The notes: generated by a model not told the origin, from the sequence alone. A DNA stretch of 64,000 bases from Theocolax elegans (GCA_026168455.1 CM047428.1:43198769-43262768); one strand, 5' to 3'. Positions 11,192 to 23,415 are shown, counted from the first letter of the stretch. A program made the numbers and translations.

Positions 11192-13276
11192 TCATTGTTC
11201 TGTTTTACCTTTCAAAACTCGGGCGGGTTTGACAGTTTGTGTTCTAAGAACTTTCCCATCTATCGAATCCCCAGAACATTTAGGATTCTTACACTCAGAC
11301 TTACTTTCAAGACCAACTTCGGTCTGAGTGGGAATTTGATCTCCGTTAAGGACTTTAGAGAAGTCAGCAAATGATTTGCTAGACTTCTTAAAGAGTTTAA
11401 AGCTAGTATGCTGCTCGTACTCTTTACCGTAGCTTGTCAAATCCGAAAAATTCCTGATTTGGCGTATGTACCTACGGTAATCTGGCCTCATCTGCGAGTA
11501 GGCTATCTTCACTTGTTGTTCTAATGAGGGAAGGCATTTAAACTTATTTACGTAGCCTTTTCTCCCTCATTTTGTGTTCTTCATCGAAGTTCCATGAGTA
11601 TATCTTCGTCATTTATTATACGGCCGTACTCATTGACGAACTCGATCTCTAAATCACGCCAATCTCGAAGAGATGGCTGAACTGTTCTATACCAGAACAG
11701 AGCTGATTTTGAGAACACATTGGGCAGGGCACTAAACATCCTGCGATCTGAGAACTCGTTGTCATTTCTGAAGTCGTGCAAACGGTTCAGAAACTCTTCC
11801 GCGTCCTTTTTGGTCTCACCATCAAAGGACATGTCCCAGATACGCAGTTCTCGTGCACAGCCTGTCCGATCGTGCGTTCGGTTATCGTCTTCACGATAAC
11901 TTGGCCTGGTCTCGTAGGAGTCTCTTTCCCGACGGTCATCTCCATTATCCGTCCGGGAACTCCTACGCCTACTGATAGGATTCCTATTCTCTTGTCGGCC
12001 TTCAGCCGCCCTACGAGAATCGGATCTCCTACGAGTAGGTTCGCGAACAGACTGATACCCATCGGACGAATCCGTTTGAGTACATTGATCGAAAGTAGCC
12101 ACAGCACGCATTTCTCGAGGCATTTCTCTACGTCTGTCCGATCTCTCTTTGTGACCTTGCTCCGGAATTTCCGGCTGTGCTCGGTCGTCGAGTTTACGGT
12201 TCGAATGACCTTTCTGAGTACGTCTCTCCGTACAGCTCTCACGAACGTTTATCGTTGCTTGAGGCTCTATTCACAGAACGATGGTGTGGCTTTCTGTTTG
12301 GTGTCGTGTACTCACGCCTCTCTCTTCTATCTTGTCCCTCATAAGTCTTAGAAGAGGTCTCACGATTTCTCGGTTCAAACATCGGTTTTTCGTAAGATTG
12401 AAAGCTAACGTCATTAGGAAGGTCATGTTCATTCGTATCATCGACAAATTGACGTTCGGTAGTGTTAGCCTCGGTTTGCCTTTTGTCGTATTGTCTAGCG
12501 GTGTGTCCTCGTGACATACGACGGTCGCCTTCCGCCTGCGAACCCAAGTCAAAATGTTGTGTTGGCACTTCACTCTCTCTAGTGCAAAGATATCCGCTGT
12601 TTCTCTGGTCCCCAATTGGGAGGTAATGTGCAGATGCATAAAAACCTCCGAGTTGATCAGTCGTCACGGTCGTAACCGTCCACGTAGTGGTTGTGCATGA
12701 GGTTGCAGCCACCGAAACAGGAACATAAGGGATTGCAGTCGTGGTCGTGTTTGCTGCCGGTACGTCACCAAACCGCTTAGGTATAGCACCTGTTGATGCT
12801 AACCTTGGGCTTTGTGCAGTACTCATTGGCGAGTTTCTAGACAGACCACTTGGTGACTGAGCTCCATCTTCTTCAAGAATGGATGCTCTGTCACTAGCAA
12901 CACTTTCGCGATCCGACATTTCGGACTCGCAGGAAACTTCCGTTCCTGATGGGACCACACTACCTTTCCTGGAACGAGGTTTCCTAATTTCCCATAGTTT
13001 CTGACATACTAGAGGTTTATGCGCAGGCTCTGCCCTTACACTCTCATCGTACTCTGGGAACCATGGGATTTCCAGATTAATGTCTAGACATCTAATCCGG
13101 TGACGCAATAGGCGTTCGCGGCACTTCGCCTCTTCGCCATTTGCGTTTAAACTCAGATGTTCCAATTGGGCATACACTGCCTCAATCAGAAGCTTTTTCG
13201 TTTCCCGACGAATAATCCTAGCTGCGCGTGATTCACGCATAAGCTGGGCCATTCGGGCTTCATAGCTGCTGGTCAT
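11192..13276 (-). pseudogene. Gag polyprotein, frameshifted
   Basis: Three minus-strand segments (13276-12239, 12238-11581, 11512-11192) form one Gag. The first ~345 residues are basic and Ser/Thr-rich without a known fold. The middle part holds the retrotransposon Gag core with A-E-E-F-L-N-R-L-H-D-F-R, S-A-L-F-W-Y-R and W-R-D-L-E-I-E-F-V-N-E-Y-G. The last segment has K-I-A-Y-S-Q-M-R-P-D-Y-R-R-Y-I. The start is taken as the Met at 13276. Frameshifts near 12238 and 11520 and stops around 11580-11520 disable it. Gag would package element RNA in a cytoplasmic particle. A zinc knuckle is not evident. Confidence 0.72.
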
Positions 13277-14837
13277 TCTTTTTTTTGACCAGCAGCAGCC
13301 GACGTGTTACGTCGAGAGAAGGACTCTCAAACAGGATTTCAAATGAAATACCTAGTGTTTCAAATACTTCGGAAGTATCCAATTTTCAATTGGAAATTAT
13401 TTTATTGGACTCACCACAATAAAATAAGTATTACTCCCAACGAGTAAAAAAACTTTGGTGTCGACATAATTACAATAAATTGTAAAAATGCACCGACTAG
13501 TGTACCAACAAAATTAATTCATTTAATCAAAATCCAAAAGATTTTCCTTAAACAAAATTTATTTTATCCTTAGAAGGACAAAATAATTAAATTTTGATGG
13601 TTAAAGTTGTGGCAAATCACACACTTAATACTTGCACCAAATTAAATTAATTATTTAACTTGCTCACAAGTCTAAATAATTAAAGCTTATAATAGTGTCT
13701 TGTGACTCACACGCACCAAGACTCTATACAATTGCTTCTGCAAGCACAAATAATTATTAACTAAAAAAATCTTAAATTATTTCAATATCGTCGGTAATTT
13801 ACCAGTAATCGTAAATTTAACGATTTCCCAAAATATCTCTCTCGCCAGTTATAATCCAACAGATTCCTCACTGGCGAAGAGGTTTTTTTTTTTTTTATGA
13901 AAATTGAAATAATTAAAGTTCTAATTTATTAATAAAAATAAAAAAAACAACAAATTATAAAGGAAGAAAAGAAAAAAAACTAAATTATTTATCTCGCTAT
14001 GGAGTCTAAATAATTAATTTTAAATAAATATATAATTAAATACAGTGTCTTGTGATTCACACACACCAAGACACCATTTATTATTTTGTTTACCCAAGCC
14101 AAACAACAAAAAAAAATTTTCTTTTATAATTTACTCTACAAACACAAATTGACTTAAATTATTTCAATAAAGTAGGGGTATTTACAAAATGTTGTAAATC
14201 CCGTATGGTTTGCAGCAAAATAATTATTTCACTAGTTGTCGTCCCAAACGACAATTTTTCTAGCGAAAAATATTTATTTTAGCCTAGAATGGGCTAAATA
14301 GATAATTTACGTTGCTACCAAGTTGAAATAATTTATATTTCCTTTTTTAAATAAATTGAACGAAAAGTTATAAAAAAAAACTTTACTCACATTCAAAAAT
14401 TTTCAAAAATTAGTTACAAATATCGTGAGCAGTAACACTTAATAAATACAAAATATTAAATCAAGTATTTACTGTCAGATAATTGTAACAAAAATAATTA
14501 TAATTATTTTACTCACACACGAGTTTAAATAATTAATATTACAACTATTGTAACTTTGCGGCTTATTCTCACAAAGTTACTTACTATTAATTGTTTAACT
14601 TGCAAACAAGTCTAAATAATTAACAAAAGTTGCAAAATACATTTTATACACACAAATAAATTACATATATTATAAAGATAAATATTAATAAATAATATAT
14701 AAAAAATATTTAATTAATATTACTATAAATAATATTTGCGTGGGTCAGGGAAGGGAGGAGAGCAAAATAAAAATAATGCGCTCTCGAACTCAAAATAAAA
14801 CAATAATAATTATTTCGCCGCGTCCCGTATATAAAGA

Positions 14838-14842
<5 letters not shown>
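13277..14842. other. Leader-like region built of short perfect hairpins
   Basis: No protein-coding signal. The AT-rich stretch carries a long chain of short inverted repeats: ATACTTC/GAAGTAT at 13364-13378, an 11-bp stem at 13397-13427, AAAATC/GATTTT at 13529-13545, AATCGT/ACGATT at 13807-13825, TCGCCAGT/ACTGGCGA at 13842-13877, GTGTCTTG/CAAGACAC at 14045-14074, ATTTACAA/TTGTAAAT at 14180-14199, TTGTCGT/ACGACAA at 14236-14254 and GTAACTTTG/CAAAGTTAC at 14550-14580. Four copies of a larger module share an AATTATTTA/TAAATAATT outer stem. It lies upstream of the Gag frame, so it would be the element's 5' leader. Confidence 0.6.
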
Positions 14843-14897
<55 letters not shown>

Positions 14898-14945
14898 ATT
14901 CTCTCCCTCTCTTTATCTCTCATTCTCTCTCTCTCTCTCTCTCTT
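14843..14945 (+). repeat. (CT)n array 1
   Basis: Nearly pure CT dinucleotide with a few TTT, CAT and CCC interruptions. It is the left boundary of the LINE train and the point where the LTR-element leader stops. Confidence 0.95.
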
Positions 14946-15290
14946 ACATTAATTCTTACATAATTTTCTTAAGGGTACTACATAATAAAATTGTTATACT
15001 TTTATTTGTGATATTGTTGAGACTGTCTGTTGTTTATGAGATTAATGCTTTTTGGTACGTTTTTAATGCTTTTATTTTATTTTTATTTTATTCTACATTA
15101 TTTATATTGTTGTTTTAATTACTAATATTATACTTATTTTTAACTGAAACATTAATTGTAATGTAGAAGATTCTCGAACGTATATATATTTACGTATGTA
15201 AGCGTATTGTAAAATATTTTAATGTATATCATTGTGGTTTTTGCCTTATGGTTAAATTTGACCTAGGCATAATAAATACTTTATCAATCA
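14946..15290 (+). mobile_element. LINE copy 0: 3' end only
   Basis: This 345-bp fragment is the 3' untranslated end of a LINE related to the copies that follow. It ends in a stem-loop (15243-15268), AATAAA at 15271 and a TCAATCAAT tail that runs straight into a CT array. No coding sequence remains, so it is an extreme 5' truncation. Confidence 0.7.
15243..15268 (+). other. 3'-terminal stem-loop of LINE copy 0
   Basis: GCCT (15243) pairs with AGGC (15265) and GGT (15250) with ACC (15261), just before AATAAA. The same two-stem layout with other base pairs ends each later LINE copy. Confidence 0.6.
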
Positions 15291-15411
15291 ATCTCTCTCT
15301 CACTCCCTCTCTTCCTCTCTCTATCTCTCATTCTCTCTCTCTCTCTCACTATCTCTCTTCCTCTTTCTATCTCTCATTCTCTCTCTCTTTCACTCTCATT
15401 CTGTCTCTCTC
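15291..15411 (+). repeat. (CT)n array 2
   Basis: CT-rich array between LINE copies 0 and A, ending in CATTCTGTCTCTCTCTGG, which closely matches the sequence just before copy C. Confidence 0.93.
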
Positions 15412-15673
15412 TGGCGCGGTGAGTACAAAGACATCTGTTTACTTCTCCGTACTGTTTTTATAATTATTGTACTCACGCGACCAATTCGAGTTTTCAGTGC
15501 AAGGCAAATTGGACGCCCGTTGTCTACAGTTTGAACCTATTAAATTAGATGCATATTTACTGTAGACAGTTGTCTGCAAATTACTAAATTAAATTGCAAA
15601 AATCTTGGAGGTTAGCTGGAGGAATCTCAGAGCGACAAAGTTTGGGCGGCAAAATCACACACGGAGACTACAC

Positions 15674-16863
15674 ATAGCAACACCGCGAGGCTGTTTCGTT
15701 TGCGGAGCACGACTGACTCGCAAGGACTACACAGAGGTGTGTAATCTTTGTAATAATATTGCCCATATAAATTGTTTCGAGGTCGTGCCGGGCTCGACCG
15801 AGCGGTGCTGTTGTGTGCTTGCGAAATCACGATCGAAGGTATTAGTCTCAGCTCCGAACGATATGAGGGCGCCACCGCCCGGGTTACCGCGCCAGTCTTT
15901 TGCGATCGACAGTGCCGCGTCGGCGACCACGCCTATCCCTACCACCTCTTGCGCTAAGCGTGTAGCCCGCCTCCGTCGCCATCAACGTCGCAGGTTGCGA
16001 AGCAACTCGCGGCGCTCCGGCCACAGAACCCAATCAGGCGGCACACGGCGCGCCAAGCAACCCCGTAACAATGGCAGCCGATTTGCCACCGTGGCTGGAT
16101 GTATTCACCCGGAGTTTGCGGGAAAGCTTACAAAGCGACATGAAATCAGTGTTGGAAGTAGTAAATCGTGTCGAGGGCAAAGTTGACGAGGTGAAAACCG
16201 AAATCAAAGAATTAAAAGCGAAGGTTAGCGTGATCGAGGAGGAAATCGACATAAAGTTTACGGCTATGGATGCACGTATGGGCAAGTTAGAAGACCGGGT
16301 CAGCAGCTTGGAAAAGAGTAGTAAGGACGTAGTTGCAGTGTCCTAACCTCCATCTAAGGACATATGCGAGCTGCTCATTACCGGGTTGCCCAAGGATGCG
16401 AAGAAGACGGAAAACCAACTTTTAACGGATATATTTGAGGTGCTGAAACTTCCGAAGCTAAGCAATCAAGTAATAGACTCTCGTCCTTGGACTCCGTGGT
16501 GAAAAGCAAACTCAGCGGGCTCTCCTGCGGCTCCGAAGCTCACGCAAGGTATGGTGATAAAAATGTCATCAGCAACATCCAGAGATGCGATCATCGAAAA
16601 GGCTAGACTCCTGAAGGGACACAAGGCGCGGGATATTTTCAGCGAGGGTGGTGAAAATGCATTATTTGTCAGGCCCCTTTGGCCGAAGCCCGTTTTTGAG
16701 CTATGGCAGGCGGCCATATGTAAATCGAGAGAGCTGGGCTATGCGAGGCCCATAGTTATAGATTTAATAGTTTTTATGCGTGAGGTGAGGAACGTTGAAG
16801 CGTATAAGTTCGGAGGCGGATTTTATTAACTTTCCTCCTCTCTCTCCATCTCACACTAAGTGA
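15674..16863 (+). pseudogene. LINE A ORF1: zinc finger, coiled coil, CTD; broken
   Basis: The N-terminus has C-F-V-C-G-A-R-L-T-R-K-D-Y and C-x2-C-x4-H-x2-C followed by C-C-C, a PHD-like Cys/His finger. A basic linker ends in A-K-Q-P-R. Then comes a heptad-rich coiled coil (16130-16340), and a C-terminal domain with L-L-I-T-G-L-P and L-F-V-R-P-L-W-P-K-P. ORF1 proteins of this type bind element RNA. The codon matching the start Met of copy C (25047) is ATA here, frameshifts occur near 16020 and 16800, and a stop lies near 16345. The final UGA at 16861-16863 is in frame with ORF2. Confidence 0.8.
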
Positions 16864-19800
16864 GACGGGGCTGGTCGGGTCAAAACATCGAAACCATCAA
16901 AATCATCAAAATCATCGAAATCATCGAAGTCACTCTCCATTTTTCACTCTAATATAAATCGTCTAAAAACACATTTTGCATCCATCGAAGCAATAGTTCA
17001 TCCAGCCTCTCATGATGTCATCGCGATTACCGAAACCTTCCTTACAAGCCACGATTCTTCAGAAATTATTAAACTGCCGGGCTATGCATTGTATCGATTG
17101 GATCGTGAGGGTAAGGAGGGGGGCGGTGTGGCGGCATATGTACGTAAGAGTTTTGGGGTAAGGATCATCGCGCACTCTGAACCTATCTTGTCGAATGCTC
17201 CGGAATATCTGGTGTTATGTTTGACAGGCAAAGCAGTTTCAATGGTTTTAGCAATTTTTTACCGTAGGCCTTCGGCCGCTTATCCCACGGAGTTTTTTGA
17301 GGTCTTGTCAGACATACTACCGCGATACAAATATGTCATGGTCACTGGGGATTTCAACATTGACATGAACTCTACCAGTACCATGGCAAGTAGGTTTAGA
17401 GCAAATCTGACGGCTCTGGGACTTTTGCTCATCCAGTCAGAGCCAACACATCACGCGATGACATCAAGTGGGCCATCTCACAAGTGGTTAGACCTCTTCC
17501 TCATTCGTGAACCGGTACCTGAACATGAATACATTAAGACGTCGGCTCCTTTCGCAGCTGGACATGATGCCATCAGTATCTCTCTCCGGATTGAAAATTA
17601 GCAGTTTCAGGTGGAGGTAATTGGTAAACGAAATTTGGAGGGGGTCAACCTTCATAATCTCGCAACTACATTCGAATCATACATAACCTCCTCTTCCTCA
17701 TCGAAATCGATCCCTCATCCTTGGCCTGACCAGTCTGAATTCATGGACATATCTCCGAACAATCATCAACCTAGTCAGTATTCACAACAAGTTCATTCAT
17801 CTCAAAATGTTCATAGCACCATTTCATCCACATTATTATTTATATGTAAATCAATTTTATCCACTTTTGACCTGTTAGCACCTGTAACTTTTCGCTCCAT
17901 CAAAACAAGCCACAAACCCTGGATTTCTCAGGAAATCAAAGAAAGTATTAAAGTCAGAAATGCAGCTTTTAATAGATTTCGTGCTTCAGGTTCTGTTGAC
18001 GATTATAATGTGTATAAGGGTCTTAGAAATCAGGTCTCGAATACTGTTAACACAAGTAAGTTCCACTTTCTGGCAAAGAAACTTAGTAGCACGAAAGACC
18101 CAAAGAAATCGTGGAAATGCCTAAAAAATATGGGCCTCAACACTAAAACTAAACCGTCACCATTTAAATTTTTCTCACCTCATCAGCTAAATTGTCACTA
18201 TGCTTCAGTTTCAAATCATATTCAACCACTTACCGTACAATCATTTTCAACCATAATATGCAACTCTTGTCCCACATCACCTTCTTCTCCTTCTTTTCAT
18301 TTTTCTGCCATAACCGCGAAAGAAGTTCAGCGTGCAATTCGGGGAGCGTCCTCAAGGGCAGTGGGGATTAAGTTATTAGAGCCTGAATTAACACTGCACC
18401 TTGTTGATCTCTTTAATAATATGCTCTCAGCTGGCTATTTTCCGGAGAGCTGGAAAAGGGTATCACTGTTTCCGTTGGCGAAGTCAAGCAGGGTAGAATC
18501 GTGCTCAGATACGAGGCCGATTGCGAAGCTTTGCGAACTCTCGAAAATCTTGTAGAGACTTGTACAAAATCAGTTGTCTGAATATCTTGTGAAAAATCAT
18601 ATTCTTGTTGACAGACAAGCAGGCTTTCGCAGGGGGCACAGTACCCAGACAGCACTCCTGGGTGTCCTAGACGACGTTAGAAGAGCCATCGATGCTAGGA
18701 AGATCACGATTCTCATCCTGTTTGACTTCTCTAAGGCATTCGATACTGTGCCTTATGGTAAACTCATGCAAAAGCTGTGTGGGATTGGTTGCTCGGACAA
18801 TGCATTAAGTTGGTTTTATCGATATCTGGTAGGTCGCATGCATGCGGTAGAGAGCGAGACAGGTGTGTTGTCGGACTGGCTCGAGATAAATGCGGGAGTG
18901 TCTCAGGGCAGTGTTCTTGGCCCGATACTCTTTTCTATCTATATCAATGATTTACCTAAAGTTCTTTCACACAGCGGTTGTATGCTGTTTGCCGATGACG
19001 CCCAGGTCTACCATTCGTCTTTTCCGTCAGATTTCGAAGCAGGGGTACAACGCATCGCACAAGATGCAAATGCGATAGCCCTATGGGCACACACGAACGG
19101 ATTGAAGTTAAATGTAAAAAAGACGAAGGTTATGATTCTGGGTAGTCAGGCTTTTTTATCGCGCATCGACCTGAACACTGCCCCGAAGGTAGGAATCGGA
19201 GCAGATCTCTTAAATTATGAATGTGAAGTTAAATCGCTTGGGGTCATGATCTCTCCCTCTCTGGATTGGTCAAAACAGGTGTTAAGTATCTCGAGTCGAG
19301 TACATGGGGTTTTGCATTCATTGCGATACTATAAAAAGACGTTGTCTCGGGGCCTTAGGAAAAGTCTGGTTGAAGCTCTGGTCTTTCCGCATCTTGACTA
19401 TGCGTGTGCGGTATTTAATGATGTTGATCAGACCAGAAATCTGAAGCTTCAAAGGCTGCTAAATGCTTGTGTCCGATTCGTGTGGGGGGACATAGCAAGG
19501 AGGGAACATGTAACTCCTTAGAGGTTAAGTCTCAGGTGGTTGTCAGTTGAGTCCAGACGCTCATACCTCATTGGCTCACTCGCATACGGCATTATTGCTC
19601 ATAATTCACCCACATATCTGGTTAATCATTTTATAAGAATAAATACTCACTCTCATAACCCTCGCACTTCTTCTCGTCATCCATCAAAATTACTACAATA
19701 TCTTCCTCCTCGCACAGAGGCTCTAAACAAGTCATTTGTCACTACTGCATCTAAAATCATCAACGAATTTCCTACATTTTAATTCGACACTTCATCTATC

Positions 19801-19920
19801 ATTCATTTCAAAAATACATTATTCAATCACCTGTTTGGACTTGACAAAACTTCCTGGGAAAATAGAGTGCGAAATGAGGGCTTAACAGCTCCTCAGATCC
19901 CTCATCTCAACCTAGATTAA
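16864..19920 (+). pseudogene. LINE A ORF2: APE endonuclease and RT, several stops
   Basis: One frame runs from directly after the ORF1 UGA to a TAA at 19918-19920. Endonuclease motifs are N-I-N-R-L-K-T-H-F, T-E-T-F-L, G-D-F-N-I-D, K-W-L-D-L-F and G-H-D-A-I (to ~17600). RT motifs are F-D-F-S-K-A-F-D-T-V, S-Q-G-S-V-L-G-P and F-A-D-D (18700-19000). In-frame stops at 17599, 18553, 19519 and 19780 inactivate it, otherwise the frame is intact. No Met codon precedes the endonuclease core, so the family's ORF2 does not seem to start at an AUG. The product would nick the target and prime cDNA synthesis there. Confidence 0.85.
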
Positions 19921-20195
19921 GTCCTACAAATGTATTACTGCGAAAATTCGACGAATTATCAAGTTATTATTAAGCAATTATCAAGTTTGTATGTTTATTA
20001 CTTATGTAATTTAATTATCAAATTATCATGTTATATATTGTACAGGGATACTGCGAAATATGTCTTATATTCAGTTAAATTTAATATTTTGTATATAATT
20101 TGTTTTTATTATTGTTATTGTTTTATTTTTATTTATACACGTTTATTGTTTTTATATTTTATTGTGATCAAGTCACACTGTATTTTATTTTTAGT

Positions 20196-20220
20196 GCCTA
20201 CGGGGTCTCAACCCCAAGGC
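20196..20220 (+). other. 3'-terminal stem-loop of LINE copy A
   Basis: GCCT (20196) pairs with AGGC (20217) outside and GGGG with CCCC inside, with a short loop. AATAAA follows at 20223 and then the (TCAA)n tail. Confidence 0.65.
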
Positions 20221-20250
20221 CAAATAAACTCAAATCAATCAATCAATCAA

Positions 20251-20333
20251 TCTCTCTATCTCTCATTCTCTCTCTCTCTTTCTCTCTCATTCTCTCTCTC
20301 TCTCTTCCTCTCTCTCTCTTTCTCTCTCATTCT

Positions 20334-20396
<63 letters not shown>

Positions 20397-20401
20397 TCTC
20401 T
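20251..20401 (+). repeat. (CT)n array 3
   Basis: CT-rich array joining the tail of copy A to the truncated start of copy B1. Confidence 0.94.
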
Positions 20402-20403
20402 CC

Positions 20404-21414
20404 CGTACTCAGGCTGTGCTCAACCTTGATAATACTATATCTGATTACCTTCCTATTACATCTGGAGTGCCTCAAGGATCTTCCCTTGGCCCTATTATTT
20501 TCTTGATCTTCATTAACTGCATTGTCACAGTCCTCAAGCACTCCAAATATATGTTATTCACGGATGATTTGAAGATTTACATCCAATGTAAACTCTCTCG
20601 TATTAATGAGACGATTGCTGACTTAAATAACGATATTCATTCGATTGTTAATTGGGTGGCTGATAATGGCTTGAAACTAAACATAGATAAAACCAAGGCT
20701 ATTCTTTTCGCCTCTGCCCAAATGTCTCTGCGTCTAAGAGACTTTGATATGCCTCCAATTTTACTTCAGGGCACTCAGATTCCATTATCGGGTTCGGTTA
20801 AAAGTTTGGGTGTTACTTTATCTGGTGATCTTTCGTGGAATGCGCATGTGGCGCGGGTGTCTTCTAATGTCCATGGTGTTTGATATCGGCTACGCTATAG
20901 AGGTTATCGCTTGCCTGTGAAAGCTCGTTTATTGCTTGTGAAAGCGTTAGTCGTACCTCACCTCGATTATGCTTGTCTTGTATATAATAGTCTTCCATCA
21001 TATCTCGAAGTGAAGCTTCAAAGGCTGTGTAATACCATGATACACTTTGCCTATCATTTGAAGAGAGATACAGCCTTACAACCTTATTTCGATCGATTAG
21101 GTTGGTTTTCCCTAAAGAGTCGGCGTAAATACTTTCTTGCCATCTTTATGTACAAACTATTATCATCGCAGAGACCTAGTTATTTGTATGATAGATTAAC
21201 TTTTATTACCGATAATAATCATAGATCGCAACGCCTGGACGACATTTTTATTATACCTCTCGCCAGTAGAGATTCGTATAAGTCGTCCTTTATATTGTCT
21301 GGCATACGACTATGGAACGGGTTGCCACGAGGAGTTAGGGATAGTCCTAGCCTGTCCACCTTTATACATAGCCTGCTCAATTTTCTGCATAGCGTCGATA
21401 ATGATAGTGTTTGA
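20404..21414 (+). pseudogene. LINE B1 RT C-terminal half with one stop
   Basis: The frame opens with S-G-V-P-Q-G-S-S-L-G-P, then M-L-F-T-D-D-L-K-I-Y (the usual F-A-D-D box is F-T-D-D), N-G-L-K-L-N-I-D-K-T-K and V-K-S-L-G-V. After a TGA at 20881-20883 it continues in the same frame with V-P-H-L-D-Y-A-C and W-N-G-L-P-R-G-V-R-D-S-P to TGA at 21412-21414. RT motif A and everything upstream are missing through 5' truncation. Confidence 0.85.
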
Positions 21415-21666
21415 TTCCTGTCATATGATTATTAGGTTTTATTATATAAAGTGTTAGCAGTTCTGCGTGTTCGGTTTGAGTTGGGTCTGTGTAATTCTTT
21501 AAATTAGAAGAAAAGAAAGAAATCTGTTTGTATTCTTCGTTGATTTGATTTATTATTTATTATTTGATTAATTATTTGTCTGCGTTATTATATTTTGCTA
21601 TTTTTGATTTGATATTATTCATACTTTTATTGCGCATTATTTAGAATTATAAATGTACCTTCTTAG

Positions 21667-21695
21667 TGCCATTCGGTCGACACACGACTTTGGCA
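21667..21695 (+). other. 3'-terminal stem-loop of LINE copy B1
   Basis: TGCCA (21667) pairs with TGGCA (21691) and GTCG (21676) with CGAC (21685). The architecture is that of the other copies, the bases differ. AATAAA follows within about 8 bases. Confidence 0.65.
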
Positions 21696-21720
21696 AAAAT
21701 AAATTTTGTTGTCAATCAAT

Positions 21721-22175
21721 CTCTCTCTCTCTCTCTCATTCCCTCTATCTCTCATTCTCTCTATCTCTCTATCTCTCATTCGCACTCTCGCACTCCCTCG
21801 CTCTCCCTCATTCTATCTCTCGCTCGGTACCTCTCGCTCTCTGTCTCTCTGTCTCTCTATTTCCCATTCTCCCTCTCTCTCTCTCACACACTCTCTCTAC
21901 CTCCCATTCTCTCTTTCACTCTCTCTCTGTATTTCTCTTTCTCTCTCTCTACCTCTCATTCTCTCTCACTCTCTCTCTCTCTCTCTGTTTCTCTTTCTCT
22001 CTCTCTCTCTCTATCTCTCTATATATCTCTCACTCTCCCTCGCTCTGTACCTCTCGCTCTCTGTCTCTCTCTCAATCTCTCTCTATATTTCTCACTCTCC
22101 CTTGCTCTGCACATCTCGCTCTTTGTATCTCTCTCTCTCTATCTCTCTCTATATCTCTCTCTCTCCCTCGCTCTG

Positions 22176-22215
<40 letters not shown>

Positions 22216-22346
22216 TCCCTCGCTCTGTACCTCTCGCTCTCTGTTTCTCTCTCTCTATCTCTCTCTATATTTCTCACTCTCCCTTGCTCTGTACATCTCG
22301 CTCTCTGTATCTCTCTCTATCTCTCTCTATATCTCTCATTCTCTCA

Positions 22347-22397
<51 letters not shown>

Positions 22398-22402
22398 TCT
22401 CT
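21721..22402 (+). repeat. (CT)n array 4 with ~64-bp higher-order units
   Basis: Within the CT array a longer unit recurs, marked by CTCTGTACCTCTCGCTCTC or a variant near 22041, 22107, 22173, 22223 and 22287. Open frames rich in Ser and Leu across the array are artefacts of the repeat. Confidence 0.93.
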
Positions 22403-22404
22403 CC

Positions 22405-23415
22405 CGTACTCAGGCTGTGCTCAACCTTGATAATACTATATCTGATTACCTTCCTATTACATCTGGAGTGCCTCAAGGATCTTCCCTTGGCCCTATTATT
22501 TTCTTGATCTTCATTAACTGCATTGTCACAGTCCTCAAGCACTCCAAATATATGTTATTCACGGATGATTTGAAGATTTACATCCAATGTAAACTCTCTC
22601 GTATTAATGAGACGATTGCTGACTTAAATAACGATATTCATTCGATTGTTAATTGGGTGGCTGATAATGGCTTGAAACTAAACATAGATAAAACCAAGGC
22701 TATTCTTTTCGCCTCTGCCCAAATGTCTCTGCGTCTAAGAGACTTTGATATGCCTCCAATTTTACTTCAGGGCACTCAGATTCCATTATCGGGTTCGGTT
22801 AAAAGTTTGGGTGTTACTTTATCTGGTGATCTTTCGTGGAATGCGCATGTGGCGCGGGTGTCTTCTAATGTCCATGGTGTTTGATATCGGCTACGCTATA
22901 GAGGTTATCGCTTGCCTGTGAAAGCTCGTTTATTGCTTGTGAAAGCGTTAGTCGTACCTCACCTCGATTATGCTTGTCTTGTATATAATAGTCTTCCATC
23001 ATATCTCGAAGTGAAGCTTCAAAGGCTGTGTAATACCATGATACACTTTGCCTATCATTTGAAGAGAGATACAGCCTTACAACCTTATTTCGATCGATTA
23101 GGTTGGTTTTCCCTAAAGAGTCGGCGTAAATACTTTCTTGCCATCTTTATGTACAAACTATTATCATCGCAGAGACCTAGTTATTTGTATGATAGATTAA
23201 CTTTTATTACCGATAATAATCATAGATCGCAACGCCTGGACGACATTTTTATTATACCTCTCGCCAGTAGAGATTCGTATAAGTCGTCCTTTATATTGTC
23301 TGGCATACGACTATGGAACGGGTTGCCACGAGGAGTTAGGGATAGTCCTAGCCTGTCCACCTTTATACATAGCCTGCTCAATTTTCTGCATAGCGTCGAT
23401 AATGATAGTGTTTGA
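22405..23415 (+). pseudogene. LINE B2 RT C-terminal half, same stop as B1
   Basis: Encodes the same RT fragment as 20404-21414, with F-T-D-D at the catalytic box, the shared TGA at 22882-22884 and the same C-terminal segment ending at 23415. No amino-acid difference was noticed between the two copies. Confidence 0.87.

Larger units (their letters stand above)
10481..14842 (-). mobile_element. Decayed Ty3/Gypsy-like LTR retrotransposon
   Basis: Minus-strand order is leader (13277-14842), Gag (11192-13276), a degenerate protease region and the beginning of RT (10481-11191), after which PLE sequence starts abruptly. This is the Gag-PR-RT order of Ty3/Gypsy elements. No pair of flanking LTRs was found in the window, and the 5' side runs directly into the first CT array of the LINE train, so the element is truncated on both sides. 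Confidence 0.65.
15412..20250 (+). mobile_element. LINE copy A (CR1-like), near full length but dead
   Basis: About 4.8 kb with a 5' leader beginning GGCGCGGTGAGTAC, ORF1, ORF2, a 3' stem-loop, AATAAA and a (TCAA)4 tail. The 5' start resembles copy C (CTCTCTG, then GCGC and GGTGAGT), which suggests that both begin at the true 5' end of the family. Both frames carry disabling changes. Placement in the CR1 group rests on the zinc-finger ORF1 and on the APE-RT arrangement with the C-terminal P-H-L-D-Y-A and L-K-L-Q-R-L segments. Confidence 0.85.
20402..21720 (+). mobile_element. LINE copy B1, 5'-truncated, different subfamily
   Basis: Starts abruptly inside RT at CCCGTACTCAGG and ends with a stem-loop, AATAAA and TCAATCAAT. 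It differs strongly in sequence from copies A, C and D and is almost identical to copy B2 at 22403-23719. Confidence 0.88.

Noticed and set aside
11776..12514. Plus-strand open frames opposite Gag
   Set aside because: They overlap the minus-strand Gag frame, which has recognisable retrotransposon Gag motifs. The plus-strand peptides have none.
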